DNA from: Bacteroidota bacterium
GTDB lineage: Bacteria > Bacteroidota > Bacteroidia > Bacteroidales > Prolixibacteraceae
Assembly: GCA_030706665.1 (NCBI GenBank)
Contig: JAUZOB010000008.1
Span: 1-24,473 of the forward strand
Direction of reading: 5' to 3'
DNA length: 24,473 nt
Position numbers and translations under genes: made by a program
Notes under the pieces: model-generated
What the model saw: the letters and a program-made list of their open reading frames with translations, nothing else
Told to the model about the DNA's origin: nothing
Databases searched by the model: none
Shown: positions 1 to 7,589 of the stretch, piece by piece
Position numbering within the stretch: the stretch's first letter is position 1
Layout of the letters: each line of letters opens with the position of its first letter

Positions 1-1238
1 ATCACAGGAATCGAATGGTAGCCGATCATACAATAAGTTTCATTTGCTCCATACTCATTGATTGGGAGTTGACCGATTTGTTTATATCGTTCCAACATAG
101 AATTTATAAAACGGATATTTTTCTCGGGATATATTAAGGCATAGAGCGGATGACTTGCCCGAAAGGTATCCCACAATGAAAAATTAGTATAAAAATCACC
201 GGTACTGCTTTGGTGGATTTGCTGGTCCCATCCCCGATAGGAGCCGTCAATATCAGTTATCAAATTAGGTGTAATCAGGCAATGATAAAGGGCAGTGTAG
301 AATATTTTCTTCTCACTTTCGGTATTGGTTTGTACCTCAATCTTCGACAAATTTTCGTTCCAGATAGCTTGTGCATTCCTAACTGTTTTTTTAAAATCCC
401 AGCTTGGAATTTCTGAGTCCAGATTCTTCATTGCTTCTTCTTCACTCACCGTTGAAAGACCTACTTTCACAAGAATTTTCTCATTATTTGAGGTGATAAA
501 ATGAACGAAAACCTTACATGCTTTTCCTTTGACATCCTTTTCTTCGGCTATTTGACCATCAACAAACGAAGTAAACTTTTCGAATGGTTTTGAAAAACGG
601 GCACAGAAATAGTACTGATGATTATTAATGAAACCGTTGGATTGACGATGACCAATAATGGTTTGGGTGTCGATTACTTTAAACGAGCTTTCGATAACTC
701 CATCCTGAATTCCATGATTCAGGTCGATAACGATCCCTGCTTGTTTGCTTTCCGGAAAGGTATAACAATGAAATCCGGCTCGATAGGTAGCAGTCATTTC
801 AGCATAAATATTTGAATCCTCTAATTTCACTGCATAATAACCCGGCTTAGCAACTTCCGATGCATGACTAAACCGTGACCGGTAACCTTGTTTCGGATCA
901 TCATCTGTTCCTGGTTCAAACTGCGGTCCACTAATTAATGGCATAATTAAAATATCTCCCATATCTGCAGCACCGGTGCCACTCATGTGAGTATGTGAAA
1001 ATCCCATGATTGAACTATCCTTAAAATTGTAACCAGAGCACCTTTCCCAACCGGTCACTCCAGTATCAGGACCAACCTGCACCATCCCAAAAGGAAGAGT
1101 AGCAGCCGGATATGTATGTCCTACAGTTGCCGTTCCAATAAACGGATCTACAAAGTCGGTTAACGTCCGATTCTGGGATATTCCTCTATTGCAGCAAATC
1201 AAAAACAAAACAATAGTTAAATTCCTTAATGTACACAT
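1..1238 (-). CDS. GH92 family alpha-mannosidase, N-terminal part (3' end outside window)
   Basis: Reads through the left window edge with 412 complete codons and no stop. It starts at an ATG (1236-1238) 10 bases after the stop of the upstream six-hairpin gene. A short hydrophobic leader ends near GISQ, so a type I signal peptide is likely; the CC pair in it is a poor lipobox. The mature N-terminus carries GH92 landmarks: VDPFIGT, GHTYPAATLPFGMVQ, GPDTG, CSGYN, GFSHTHMSGTGA and DMGDILIMP. The last residues (ETYCMIGYHSIPV) align with ETFCMIGNHAVPV near residue 390 of the other GH92 in this locus. The visible part is therefore the beta-sandwich domain and the start of the (alpha/alpha)6 barrel. 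The general acid and base lie beyond the edge and cannot be checked. GH92 enzymes are calcium-dependent, inverting exo-alpha-mannosidases. Linkage specificity cannot be read here. Confidence 0.93.
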   Translation of the reverse strand, partial: MCTLRNLTIVLFLICCNRGISQNRTLTDFVDPFIGTATVGHTYPAATLPFGMVQVGPDTGVTGWERCSGYNFKDSSIMGFSHTHMSGTGAADMGDILIMPLISGPQFEPGTDDDPKQGYRSRFSHASEVAKPGYYAVKLEDSNIYAEMTATYRAGFHCYTFPESKQAGIVIDLNHGIQDGVIESSFKVIDTQTIIGHRQSNGFINNHQYYFCARFSKPFEKFTSFVDGQIAEEKDVKGKACKVFVHFITSNNEKILVKVGLSTVSEEEAMKNLDSEIPSWDFKKTVRNAQAIWNENLSKIEVQTNTESEKKIFYTALYHCLITPNLITDIDGSYRGWDQQIHQSSTGDFYTNFSLWDTFRASHPLYALIYPEKNIRFINSMLERYKQIGQLPINEYGANETYCMIGYHSIPV

Positions 1239-1248
1239 GTTTAGTAGT

Positions 1249-3252
1249 TTATAGTTTGATTTTAAAAGTAGTTCCGCTAACATCAGTTCTCTCAAAAAGA
1301 ATTTTATCTCCTTTCGACACCGTAACTGTAATCTGATTATTATTGTTAGATTTAACAGAAAGATCGAAACATGTATTAAAGGCATAAATATTTTTCAGCA
1401 CCATATGTTTCCACCCTTGGGGCAAATGAGGAATACAATCGAACTGATGAAGACCTGTTGGTTGAATAGCAAAAAGGCCTTCGGTAAAAATCCGGCAGTA
1501 AAGAGCACTTTCTGCAGCAAGATGAGCCTGGTTTCCTTCAGGATATGCCTCAACTGCATAAGGCACATGGTTGCCGAGGAGCCGTTGTTTGGAAAAAGCC
1601 TGTAATTTATCGAGTGCCCGATTTGTTGCCCCACTGCGAAATATTCCACGAAGTGCATACAGGGTTGCCCGATCCCAGAAATTATCAAGACCTTCCTCAA
1701 CCAGAAGACCATCAGACGTCCACAGCTCCTTTAATAATGCATTAGTCGTTCCTTCCTGACGGTCGTTGATACCCATCACCATAGGCAAACAAATCCAATG
1801 GCGCAGTTTTTCATGTTCTTTGAAATATTTGTAGGTGTGATATCCCTTGATATCAGCGCCAAAATAAGTCTCGATAGCCTGACGTAGTTTTTGGGCTTGC
1901 TGATCGAAATGATCGATCAAATATTTTTCCGCATGAATTGATCGTCCTAAGTTAGCTGCATTTTGGAATGCACCATATGCCAGTGCAGAGGTCGAAAGAT
2001 TAGCCGATCCGGTTGCAATACGACCTTCCATCTCATCGGAACGCGAAGCAATAACACCTTCCGGAGTCATTTTTCGTTCGCTATACTCTAATCCCCAACG
2101 AATGGCAGGCCAAAGTTCTTCTGAAATTTTTGGATCGCCCGAAGCTAATGCGAACAACGAAGCACCATAAGCATACATAGCAGCATCCCCCCGATCGCCG
2201 GCTCCATCCCATGGTACTTTAACCTGCATCTCAAAAGACGACGGGATCGCTTTATATTCAGGAGTCATCTTTTGCATAAAAATACGATAGGCATTCATCG
2301 AAGCTTCATTAGCCGGTTGATAACCCAGGTAAGGGAAAAATGGTCCGGCATATTCAACCTGATCATTGGCCCAAACTCCTCCGTAATATCGTCCTCCTCC
2401 AGGAGAATGCACCAAACCAAGCGCTGTTTTGAAAAGACTTTCGGAAGTACGAATTTTTGCAAAAAGAAACATCTGATTCAAAACCGGGTCAGGTGTTTCA
2501 AGCTGAAGATGATCATTCATCTCAGCAATAAATGCATTGCGCTTGTTCTTTTCAGTTTCTGCATTTACTTCCGGCTTCGTTTCATTTGTTGGGAAAGCCG
2601 TATGTTGAACGGAAACTTTTAAGGATTCACCTTTCTTCAAACTTTTCGATGCGCCCTTCCATTCTGTAAGATATGTTAATTCTGCATCAGCACCAATAAC
2701 TTTTTCGGAGGAATGATAATCGTTAATCGTTACATTAATAGGTTTTGAACCTTTATTCTCTATCTCCCAGCAATCAAAAGCTACCCTATTCTCAGTTGAA
2801 GGGAAGAGTTGTCTCTTGATTTGGTAGTTTTTCCCCGAATATCTGAATTCCAAAATCCCATCAAAACGCACTTCGGTCACTGCTGGCAGGGAAGTTTTCT
2901 TCCCATCAATCATAAATGATGGAGCAATTGAATCCGGAACTAAAGTTTGCAGGTAACTTCTGCCATCATATTTTACAATCAGGTTTGGCCAAATTACCAG
3001 AGGACTTACCTTCAGTCGGTGATTGACATCTACAGTATAATTAGCAATAACAGAAACCTGTTGTCCGCTCATTTCAAGATTATCAGAATGAGGCAACTGT
3101 TTATCATTCTGCACATCCCACACAATGGCATTTTTACAGTTCAGTTTCCAACGCGAAACGGTGACTGATCTACCTACTAAAAAGCTCAAAAGACAAACTA
3201 TTAAAAGAAAGGCCTTTGGGCAAAAGTTCTGAATATATTTCACACCCAACAT
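1249..3252 (-). CDS. Secreted six-hairpin (alpha/alpha)6 glycosidase, family unassigned
   Basis: A 667-residue protein. An N-terminal hydrophobic stretch (about residues 13-27) is a signal peptide or anchor. Residues about 45-235 read as beta-sandwich, about 250-600 as a helical (alpha/alpha)6 barrel, and the last 60 as a small beta-domain, as in GH65/GH78/GH95-like and debranching-type enzymes. Motif-like stretches include GGGRYYGGVWANDQVEYAG (285-303), PWDGAGDRGDAA (347-358), SRSDEMEG (403-410) and VEAYPEGNQAHLAAES (567-582). Conserved acids there (D297, D353/D356, E407/E409, E567, E571) are catalytic candidates, but I cannot assign them. It lies between GH27 and GH92 genes in an alpha-galactose/alpha-mannose PUL, so it is probably an exo-acting glycosidase for another residue of the same glycan. 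I do not recognise a CAZy family. The fold call is firmer than the activity call. Confidence 0.7.
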   Translation of the reverse strand: MLGVKYIQNFCPKAFLLIVCLLSFLVGRSVTVSRWKLNCKNAIVWDVQNDKQLPHSDNLEMSGQQVSVIANYTVDVNHRLKVSPLVIWPNLIVKYDGRSYLQTLVPDSIAPSFMIDGKKTSLPAVTEVRFDGILEFRYSGKNYQIKRQLFPSTENRVAFDCWEIENKGSKPINVTINDYHSSEKVIGADAELTYLTEWKGASKSLKKGESLKVSVQHTAFPTNETKPEVNAETEKNKRNAFIAEMNDHLQLETPDPVLNQMFLFAKIRTSESLFKTALGLVHSPGGGRYYGGVWANDQVEYAGPFFPYLGYQPANEASMNAYRIFMQKMTPEYKAIPSSFEMQVKVPWDGAGDRGDAAMYAYGASLFALASGDPKISEELWPAIRWGLEYSERKMTPEGVIASRSDEMEGRIATGSANLSTSALAYGAFQNAANLGRSIHAEKYLIDHFDQQAQKLRQAIETYFGADIKGYHTYKYFKEHEKLRHWICLPMVMGINDRQEGTTNALLKELWTSDGLLVEEGLDNFWDRATLYALRGIFRSGATNRALDKLQAFSKQRLLGNHVPYAVEAYPEGNQAHLAAESALYCRIFTEGLFAIQPTGLHQFDCIPHLPQGWKHMVLKNIYAFNTCFDLSVKSNNNNQITVTVSKGDKILFERTDVSGTTFKIKL

Positions 3253-3343
3253 TATCTAAATATGATTTAATTATTGAAATATTATAGATGAACTATTGTC
3301 TCTTGTTTTCAAACGAATCAAAGTCAAGTAACAATAAATGATT

Positions 3344-5335
3344 TTAATCTGAAGAGCTTGCTTTTGTAATTTTTAAAAGAACAACTCCATGATAAGGAAC
3401 CTCTATTTCAAATTTACCAGCATACTTACCCAGGTCTTTTTGCCTCCACAGGTCTCTTACGATATGCTTCCCGCTGATTCCCAGATCAGACCATGTAACC
3501 TTGATTTTGGCAGTACTTTTAACAGGATTCTTCTCCCAGACAAAAGAATTCTCTGCTTTTTTACTTTCAGCAATATAAAACAAGCCAACAGCCTTTGAGC
3601 CATCTTCCAAATCTTTAACCCAAATCTCAATGTCATTATCTTTACTTAAACGTCTGGCTTGTTTGCCCAGAGGATCCTGATTGATTCCGATTACTTCATC
3701 ATTGGTCAAAAGATTGATTGTAAACTCATCCATCTGGCTCATATCAGCGCCAATCAGTAAAGGAGCTGAAAGTAAACACCACAACGAAAGATGTGTGTAT
3801 TGTTCATCGGCAGTTAACCGCGAATCATGCATCGTTGAATTCCAACCTACTTTTCCAACCACCAGCATATCAGGGTCATTCCAGTTCCCGGGTTTGGCAT
3901 ATTGCGTATTGTGATATTGAGAGAACCCATTTGAATACATACTTTCCCATGTGTCGGTTATATCATCAGTTGTTCTCCATAATTGGCCTACTTCTTTACC
4001 CCATTCCCATACATTACCTAAACCGCATTGACAAAGACTATGAACAATGTCTCGATTTTGCTTTTCCAAAGCTTTCTTCATGATGATATAGGGTTTTTTT
4101 ATCGCCGACAATTCAGGTTTTGGATCGACTTTATCCCAATACGTACACCAGTCATATTTCAGGTAGTCAATTCCCCATTGAGCATATATCCGTGCGTCTT
4201 GTTCTTCGTATCCGAAACTTCCTAAATACCCTCCACATGTATGTTCTCCAGGCGAACTATAAATTCCCATTTTTAAACCTTTCGAATGAATGTAATCGAC
4301 AAGACATTTCATATCAGGAAATTTCTCATTCGTGGTAATATCTCCATTTCTCTTACGTTTAGATCCTTCCCATCCATCATCAATGTTAACATAAGTCCAT
4401 CCATGATCGATCAATCCACTTGCAATCATCGCATCGGCTGAAGCTTTTACTTTTTCTTCACTTACGGATAATCCCCAGCAGTTCCAACTATTCCAACCCA
4501 TAGGAGGGGTAAGGCAAAGCTTATCTTTTCCTATTACAATGCGTAAATTACGGGTATCTGTGCCTTTGTCATTTTTTGCAGTAATTTTCACATCGTATTC
4601 GCCATCATTTACTACTTTTCCTGAAATGATACCCGTTGTTGTATCCAGGCTTAATCCCTGAGGAAGATTTTCTGCAGTAAAAGACATGGGACGTAAACCG
4701 CTTGCTGCAATCAAGTACTGGAAAGGCTTACCGTTGCTTGCCCCGGTTATTTTAGCTCCATTGATCCGGGGAGTTTTAGCAGGTTTGGGAGTTAAAATGT
4801 AGTTTGCTGATTGAGACAATTTCTGAGATACAAACTCGGGGCAGTCCTTACCCTTATATTCAAGTTTTGCATTGCACCAATCCGCATGGTCGTGAGCAAT
4901 TCCATCGTTTCCATCAGTTACTAAAAATGCAAGTTTTTTAATACCCTTAAGTTTGACATCAATCGTTTTTGCCGGGTCATCAGATTTCATTAAACCGCTT
5001 TCCCAAATTATTTTTCTGTCACCTAAGAGATAAAATTGGACACTACCTCCCTTTGATTCATCATCTACTCCTACTTGAGCAGTGAATCGCACTCCTTTTT
5101 TATTTAAATAAAGCATGAATCGACTGATCGCATGTGTTCCAATACCCCGTTCAAATTTTTGACCAGCAATAGTGAACGTATTTCCATCAGTACTTGTTTT
5201 TGATTTAGACATAATCCAACCTGATTCCACTTTATTCATGTCAAGCTCATCAAGCCATAATGTCTTATTTTGCCCGTAAACGGTGACAATAATTAATGTG
5301 AAGATCGATACTAAAACTATTTTTATTCGTTTCAT
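3344..5335 (-). CDS. NPCBM-Ig-GH27 alpha-galactosidase
   Basis: A 663-residue secreted enzyme predicted to release terminal alpha-galactose with retention. Residues 1-21 are a type I signal peptide. Residues about 23-160 match an NPCBM-type carbohydrate-binding domain (GIGTHAISRFMLYL, FLVTDGNDGIAHDHADW). Residues about 185-270 are a putative Ig-like linker (LPQGLSLDTTTGIISGKV, then DYDVKITAKN-like strands). The GH27 barrel starts at LTPPMGWNSWNCWG (275-288) and contains NIDDGWEG (317-324). D395 in YLKYDWC fits the nucleophile. D458 in LWRTTDDITDTW fits the acid/base, as in plant GH27 (WRTTGD). The C-terminal beta-domain ends with a VPYHGVVLLKI strand typical of the family. A beta-L-arabinopyranosidase is the main alternative within GH27, but the neighbouring GH36 genes favour alpha-galactosidase. 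It is separated from the upstream GH36 gene by 148 bases holding a hairpin. Confidence 0.93.
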   Translation of the reverse strand: MKRIKIVLVSIFTLIIVTVYGQNKTLWLDELDMNKVESGWIMSKSKTSTDGNTFTIAGQKFERGIGTHAISRFMLYLNKKGVRFTAQVGVDDESKGGSVQFYLLGDRKIIWESGLMKSDDPAKTIDVKLKGIKKLAFLVTDGNDGIAHDHADWCNAKLEYKGKDCPEFVSQKLSQSANYILTPKPAKTPRINGAKITGASNGKPFQYLIAASGLRPMSFTAENLPQGLSLDTTTGIISGKVVNDGEYDVKITAKNDKGTDTRNLRIVIGKDKLCLTPPMGWNSWNCWGLSVSEEKVKASADAMIASGLIDHGWTYVNIDDGWEGSKRKRNGDITTNEKFPDMKCLVDYIHSKGLKMGIYSSPGEHTCGGYLGSFGYEEQDARIYAQWGIDYLKYDWCTYWDKVDPKPELSAIKKPYIIMKKALEKQNRDIVHSLCQCGLGNVWEWGKEVGQLWRTTDDITDTWESMYSNGFSQYHNTQYAKPGNWNDPDMLVVGKVGWNSTMHDSRLTADEQYTHLSLWCLLSAPLLIGADMSQMDEFTINLLTNDEVIGINQDPLGKQARRLSKDNDIEIWVKDLEDGSKAVGLFYIAESKKAENSFVWEKNPVKSTAKIKVTWSDLGISGKHIVRDLWRQKDLGKYAGKFEIEVPYHGVVLLKITKASSSD

Positions 5336-5367
5336 TTTAAGATTCAGTTATGTTGAAAATTTAGGCT

Positions 5368-5401
5368 AGCCTTGTCAGTATTAAAAAATACAGACAAGGC
5401 T
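5368..5401. terminator. Hairpin between GH36 and GH27 genes
   Basis: Arms AGCCTTGTCAGTATT (5368-5382) and AATACAGACAAGGCT (5387-5401) pair over 15 positions with one mismatch, around an AAAA loop. Five T follow on the plus strand (5401-5405), which would make a good intrinsic terminator in that direction. In the direction of the genes (minus) the stem is followed by AGCCTAAATTTTC, so it is only a weak terminator there. It could attenuate or stabilise the operon transcript between the GH36 and GH27 genes. No facing plus-strand gene is seen. Confidence 0.45.
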
Positions 5402-5483
5402 TTTTGGAGGAAAATAACGAAAGAGCCATGCGCTGTAAAAGACACTTATTCCCTTTCTTTGTTTTCCTCCATGTATAAAAGAA

Positions 5484-7559
5484 CTATCTTCGTTTTTTAT
5501 AAGTAATAACTGCAGCTCCGGGTTGATTGATAATGGAGATTGGAAGTCCTTTTTCCATCAAGACACGACCTGTCATTTCTGTACTTCCTTTCGAATCCAG
5601 ATTTTTCAGGATATATACTGCTTTTGGATCCAGATTGCGTAATTTAGGACAAGCAGATGTACAGATGCAATTTTCACGGCGGAATGCCTGAACCATGCCT
5701 TCTCCTTTTTCCGGACAATTCAACTGCCAGGCCATCCATACATCCTGGTTCTGAGAATAAGGGGTAAGCGGATAATAGTCACCCATGAAATAGTCGCGAA
5801 AACCCAGATATTGATCGAGCGTTTTTTTAGCCCAGTCGTAAGGGAAGTCCTTGGGTAATTTATACCAGACGCCATCCCCGCTATGCTGCCAGTTGATACA
5901 AAGCGAGCTGTTTATACTGCTTCTGAATTCGTAATCGTTCCCTTCGCGGTCAATACTTGTTGCACTTACAGGGATCCAGGCCATAAGCCCATAACTGTGA
6001 CATTGATGTGCCACTGCATCGCGAGGACCATCGGTTCGCCAATATGGAGCAGCACGTCCCGTGGTTTCAAGGTCGATACGGCATCCGCCACCAGCACAGT
6101 TGTCGAAAATCATTCCGGGAAATCTTGCTTTCAGAGAATCCCAATAAGCATACAAACCTTCAATGTATTTGGCTTCGGTTATTCCCTGACGATTCCATAC
6201 ATCCTGCGATTGCCAGCAATAGGCAGGTTCAATATTGAAGTCCTGACGATAACATCCGGTGCCAAGACCGAAATCTTTAATTTTATCGGTGATATAATCG
6301 GTAACAAATTTAAGAGCCTTCGGATCTCCCAAATTCATCAAAGAATTCCCTTTTGCTTCACCCAGGTTCGTCTGGTAATTACCGTCGTGCCCAATTAACA
6401 TCTCTGGATGTTCTTTATCCCACCGGGAACCTTTCCTTACACGTTCCGGTTCAAACCAGACCATCAAATGACGACCATCTTTCTCCAGTTTTTCACTCAA
6501 CGGTTTAAATCCGTTCGGATAAAGGTTTTTTATCAAATCCCAGCTACCGGTGTCATACCAGGTCCAAACGCCTTCCTTACCATACCAACCGGCATCCACC
6601 CAATAATAATCGAGCGGAAGTTTGTGTTCGATGATTTTATCGATATTGTACAAATGCACACTTGCAGGAGTAGTTCCAAATACGCCCCAGGTAATGGGCG
6701 GAGTCAATGGCTTTCCGTTTACTTTGGGGTGATGGTGGGCAATAATGAAACGGCGGAATAGATTTTGTCCGTCCCATTGGTCTCCTTCATAGAAAAGCAG
6801 CATTGTTTTTGGCATCCGAATTTCTTCATTGGGATAAAGCAAAAAATGCGTTTTTTGCATTCCAGCTTTGAATGACAACCCTCCGGCTACCGAATTGAAA
6901 TCGGCACCCCAATCACCTGACCATCCGATACCCATAACCACACCTTTATTTTCCCCCACAGCATTGAAAAATGGCAGGTTCTGATAGGATGAACGGCCAC
7001 CGTGCGGTTCGAGATGCAGTGATTCACCTTCTTTTTCAAACGATTTCTCCTGCGGCATAAAATCATCAAAGGATGAAACTGCACCTTTCGACCAGTGCAG
7101 GTTGGTTTTGCCAATTCCGGTGATGATATAATCCATCGTCCGAATTGATTCCAATATTGGTGTTTGTATTTTCCCGGCATTTTTCAAGCAAAGATCCAGT
7201 TCAACCGCCGGGAAATCGGCAAATGAAGTGACTGTACAATTGATCACCAAACCTGTTCGATCATCGGCGTAACTAAACAGGGTTTTCTTTTCATTTGTAT
7301 TGTCTGACTTCAGTTGGGTGGTACTTTTCTTCCAGTTTTTAATCAGGTTCTCCGATTTTTCGCCATCATAAACGAACGAAAAAGGAGGAATAGCCTCTTT
7401 GACAAAATGTTGGTCAATCCACTTCTCTGCAAAAACTACCGGTTTCATATGTGGCTGCGCCATCAGTTTCCCGATGAGCAAAACTGCCATAACTGAAAGA
7501 AAGGCTACTTTCACTAATCTGCATTTAAACAATTGATGATTCGATTTTTTATTCATCAC
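5484..7559 (-). CDS. GH36 alpha-galactosidase (paralog 1)
   Basis: A 691-residue secreted retaining alpha-galactosidase. A signal peptide covers residues 1-35 (hydrophobic core about 18-33, cleavage near LMAQ). Residues about 40-280 form the N-terminal beta-sandwich (IPPFSFVYDG, FADFPAVELDLCL). The TIM barrel follows: YYWVDAGWYG (318-327), MVWFEPERV (366-374), CYRQDFN (436-442) with D440 as nucleophile, DNCAGGGCRIDLE (486-498), and YWRTDGPRD (506-514) with D510 as acid/base. A C-terminal beta-domain closes the chain. It resembles the GH36 at 9939-12023 throughout; the two flank an unassigned six-hairpin gene (30-base gap upstream). The C-terminus is the closest match in this window to a decayed fragment at 18781-18962. 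All catalytic residues are present. Pairing in an operon suggests the two GH36 copies differ in linkage or aglycone preference, which is inference. Confidence 0.94.
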   Translation of the reverse strand: MMNKKSNHQLFKCRLVKVAFLSVMAVLLIGKLMAQPHMKPVVFAEKWIDQHFVKEAIPPFSFVYDGEKSENLIKNWKKSTTQLKSDNTNEKKTLFSYADDRTGLVINCTVTSFADFPAVELDLCLKNAGKIQTPILESIRTMDYIITGIGKTNLHWSKGAVSSFDDFMPQEKSFEKEGESLHLEPHGGRSSYQNLPFFNAVGENKGVVMGIGWSGDWGADFNSVAGGLSFKAGMQKTHFLLYPNEEIRMPKTMLLFYEGDQWDGQNLFRRFIIAHHHPKVNGKPLTPPITWGVFGTTPASVHLYNIDKIIEHKLPLDYYWVDAGWYGKEGVWTWYDTGSWDLIKNLYPNGFKPLSEKLEKDGRHLMVWFEPERVRKGSRWDKEHPEMLIGHDGNYQTNLGEAKGNSLMNLGDPKALKFVTDYITDKIKDFGLGTGCYRQDFNIEPAYCWQSQDVWNRQGITEAKYIEGLYAYWDSLKARFPGMIFDNCAGGGCRIDLETTGRAAPYWRTDGPRDAVAHQCHSYGLMAWIPVSATSIDREGNDYEFRSSINSSLCINWQHSGDGVWYKLPKDFPYDWAKKTLDQYLGFRDYFMGDYYPLTPYSQNQDVWMAWQLNCPEKGEGMVQAFRRENCICTSACPKLRNLDPKAVYILKNLDSKGSTEMTGRVLMEKGLPISIINQPGAAVITYKKRR

Positions 7560-7589
7560 AATTTAGATTAAATGAATCCCTAAATTTTA

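Noticed and set aside
2272..2622. 116-codon plus-strand frame inside the 667-residue glycosidase gene
   Set aside because: It is antisense to the helical barrel, contains no recognisable domain, and the minus-strand protein is clearly coding.
3253..3343. AT-rich spacer with a TTTG and a TATAATAT-like stretch as a possible promoter for the 667-residue gene
   Set aside because: Spacing and sequence do not fit the TTG-N19-21-TAnnTTTG pattern; AT richness alone explains the partial matches.
5883..6398. 171-codon open frame on the plus strand inside the GH36 gene
   Set aside because: It is antisense to conserved GH36 catalytic sequence, and its translation is low-complexity and resembles no family. 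It is a by-product of the codon use on the real strand.
6408..6761. 117-codon plus-strand frame over the same GH36
   Set aside because: It overlaps the conserved barrel core in antisense and has no family features.
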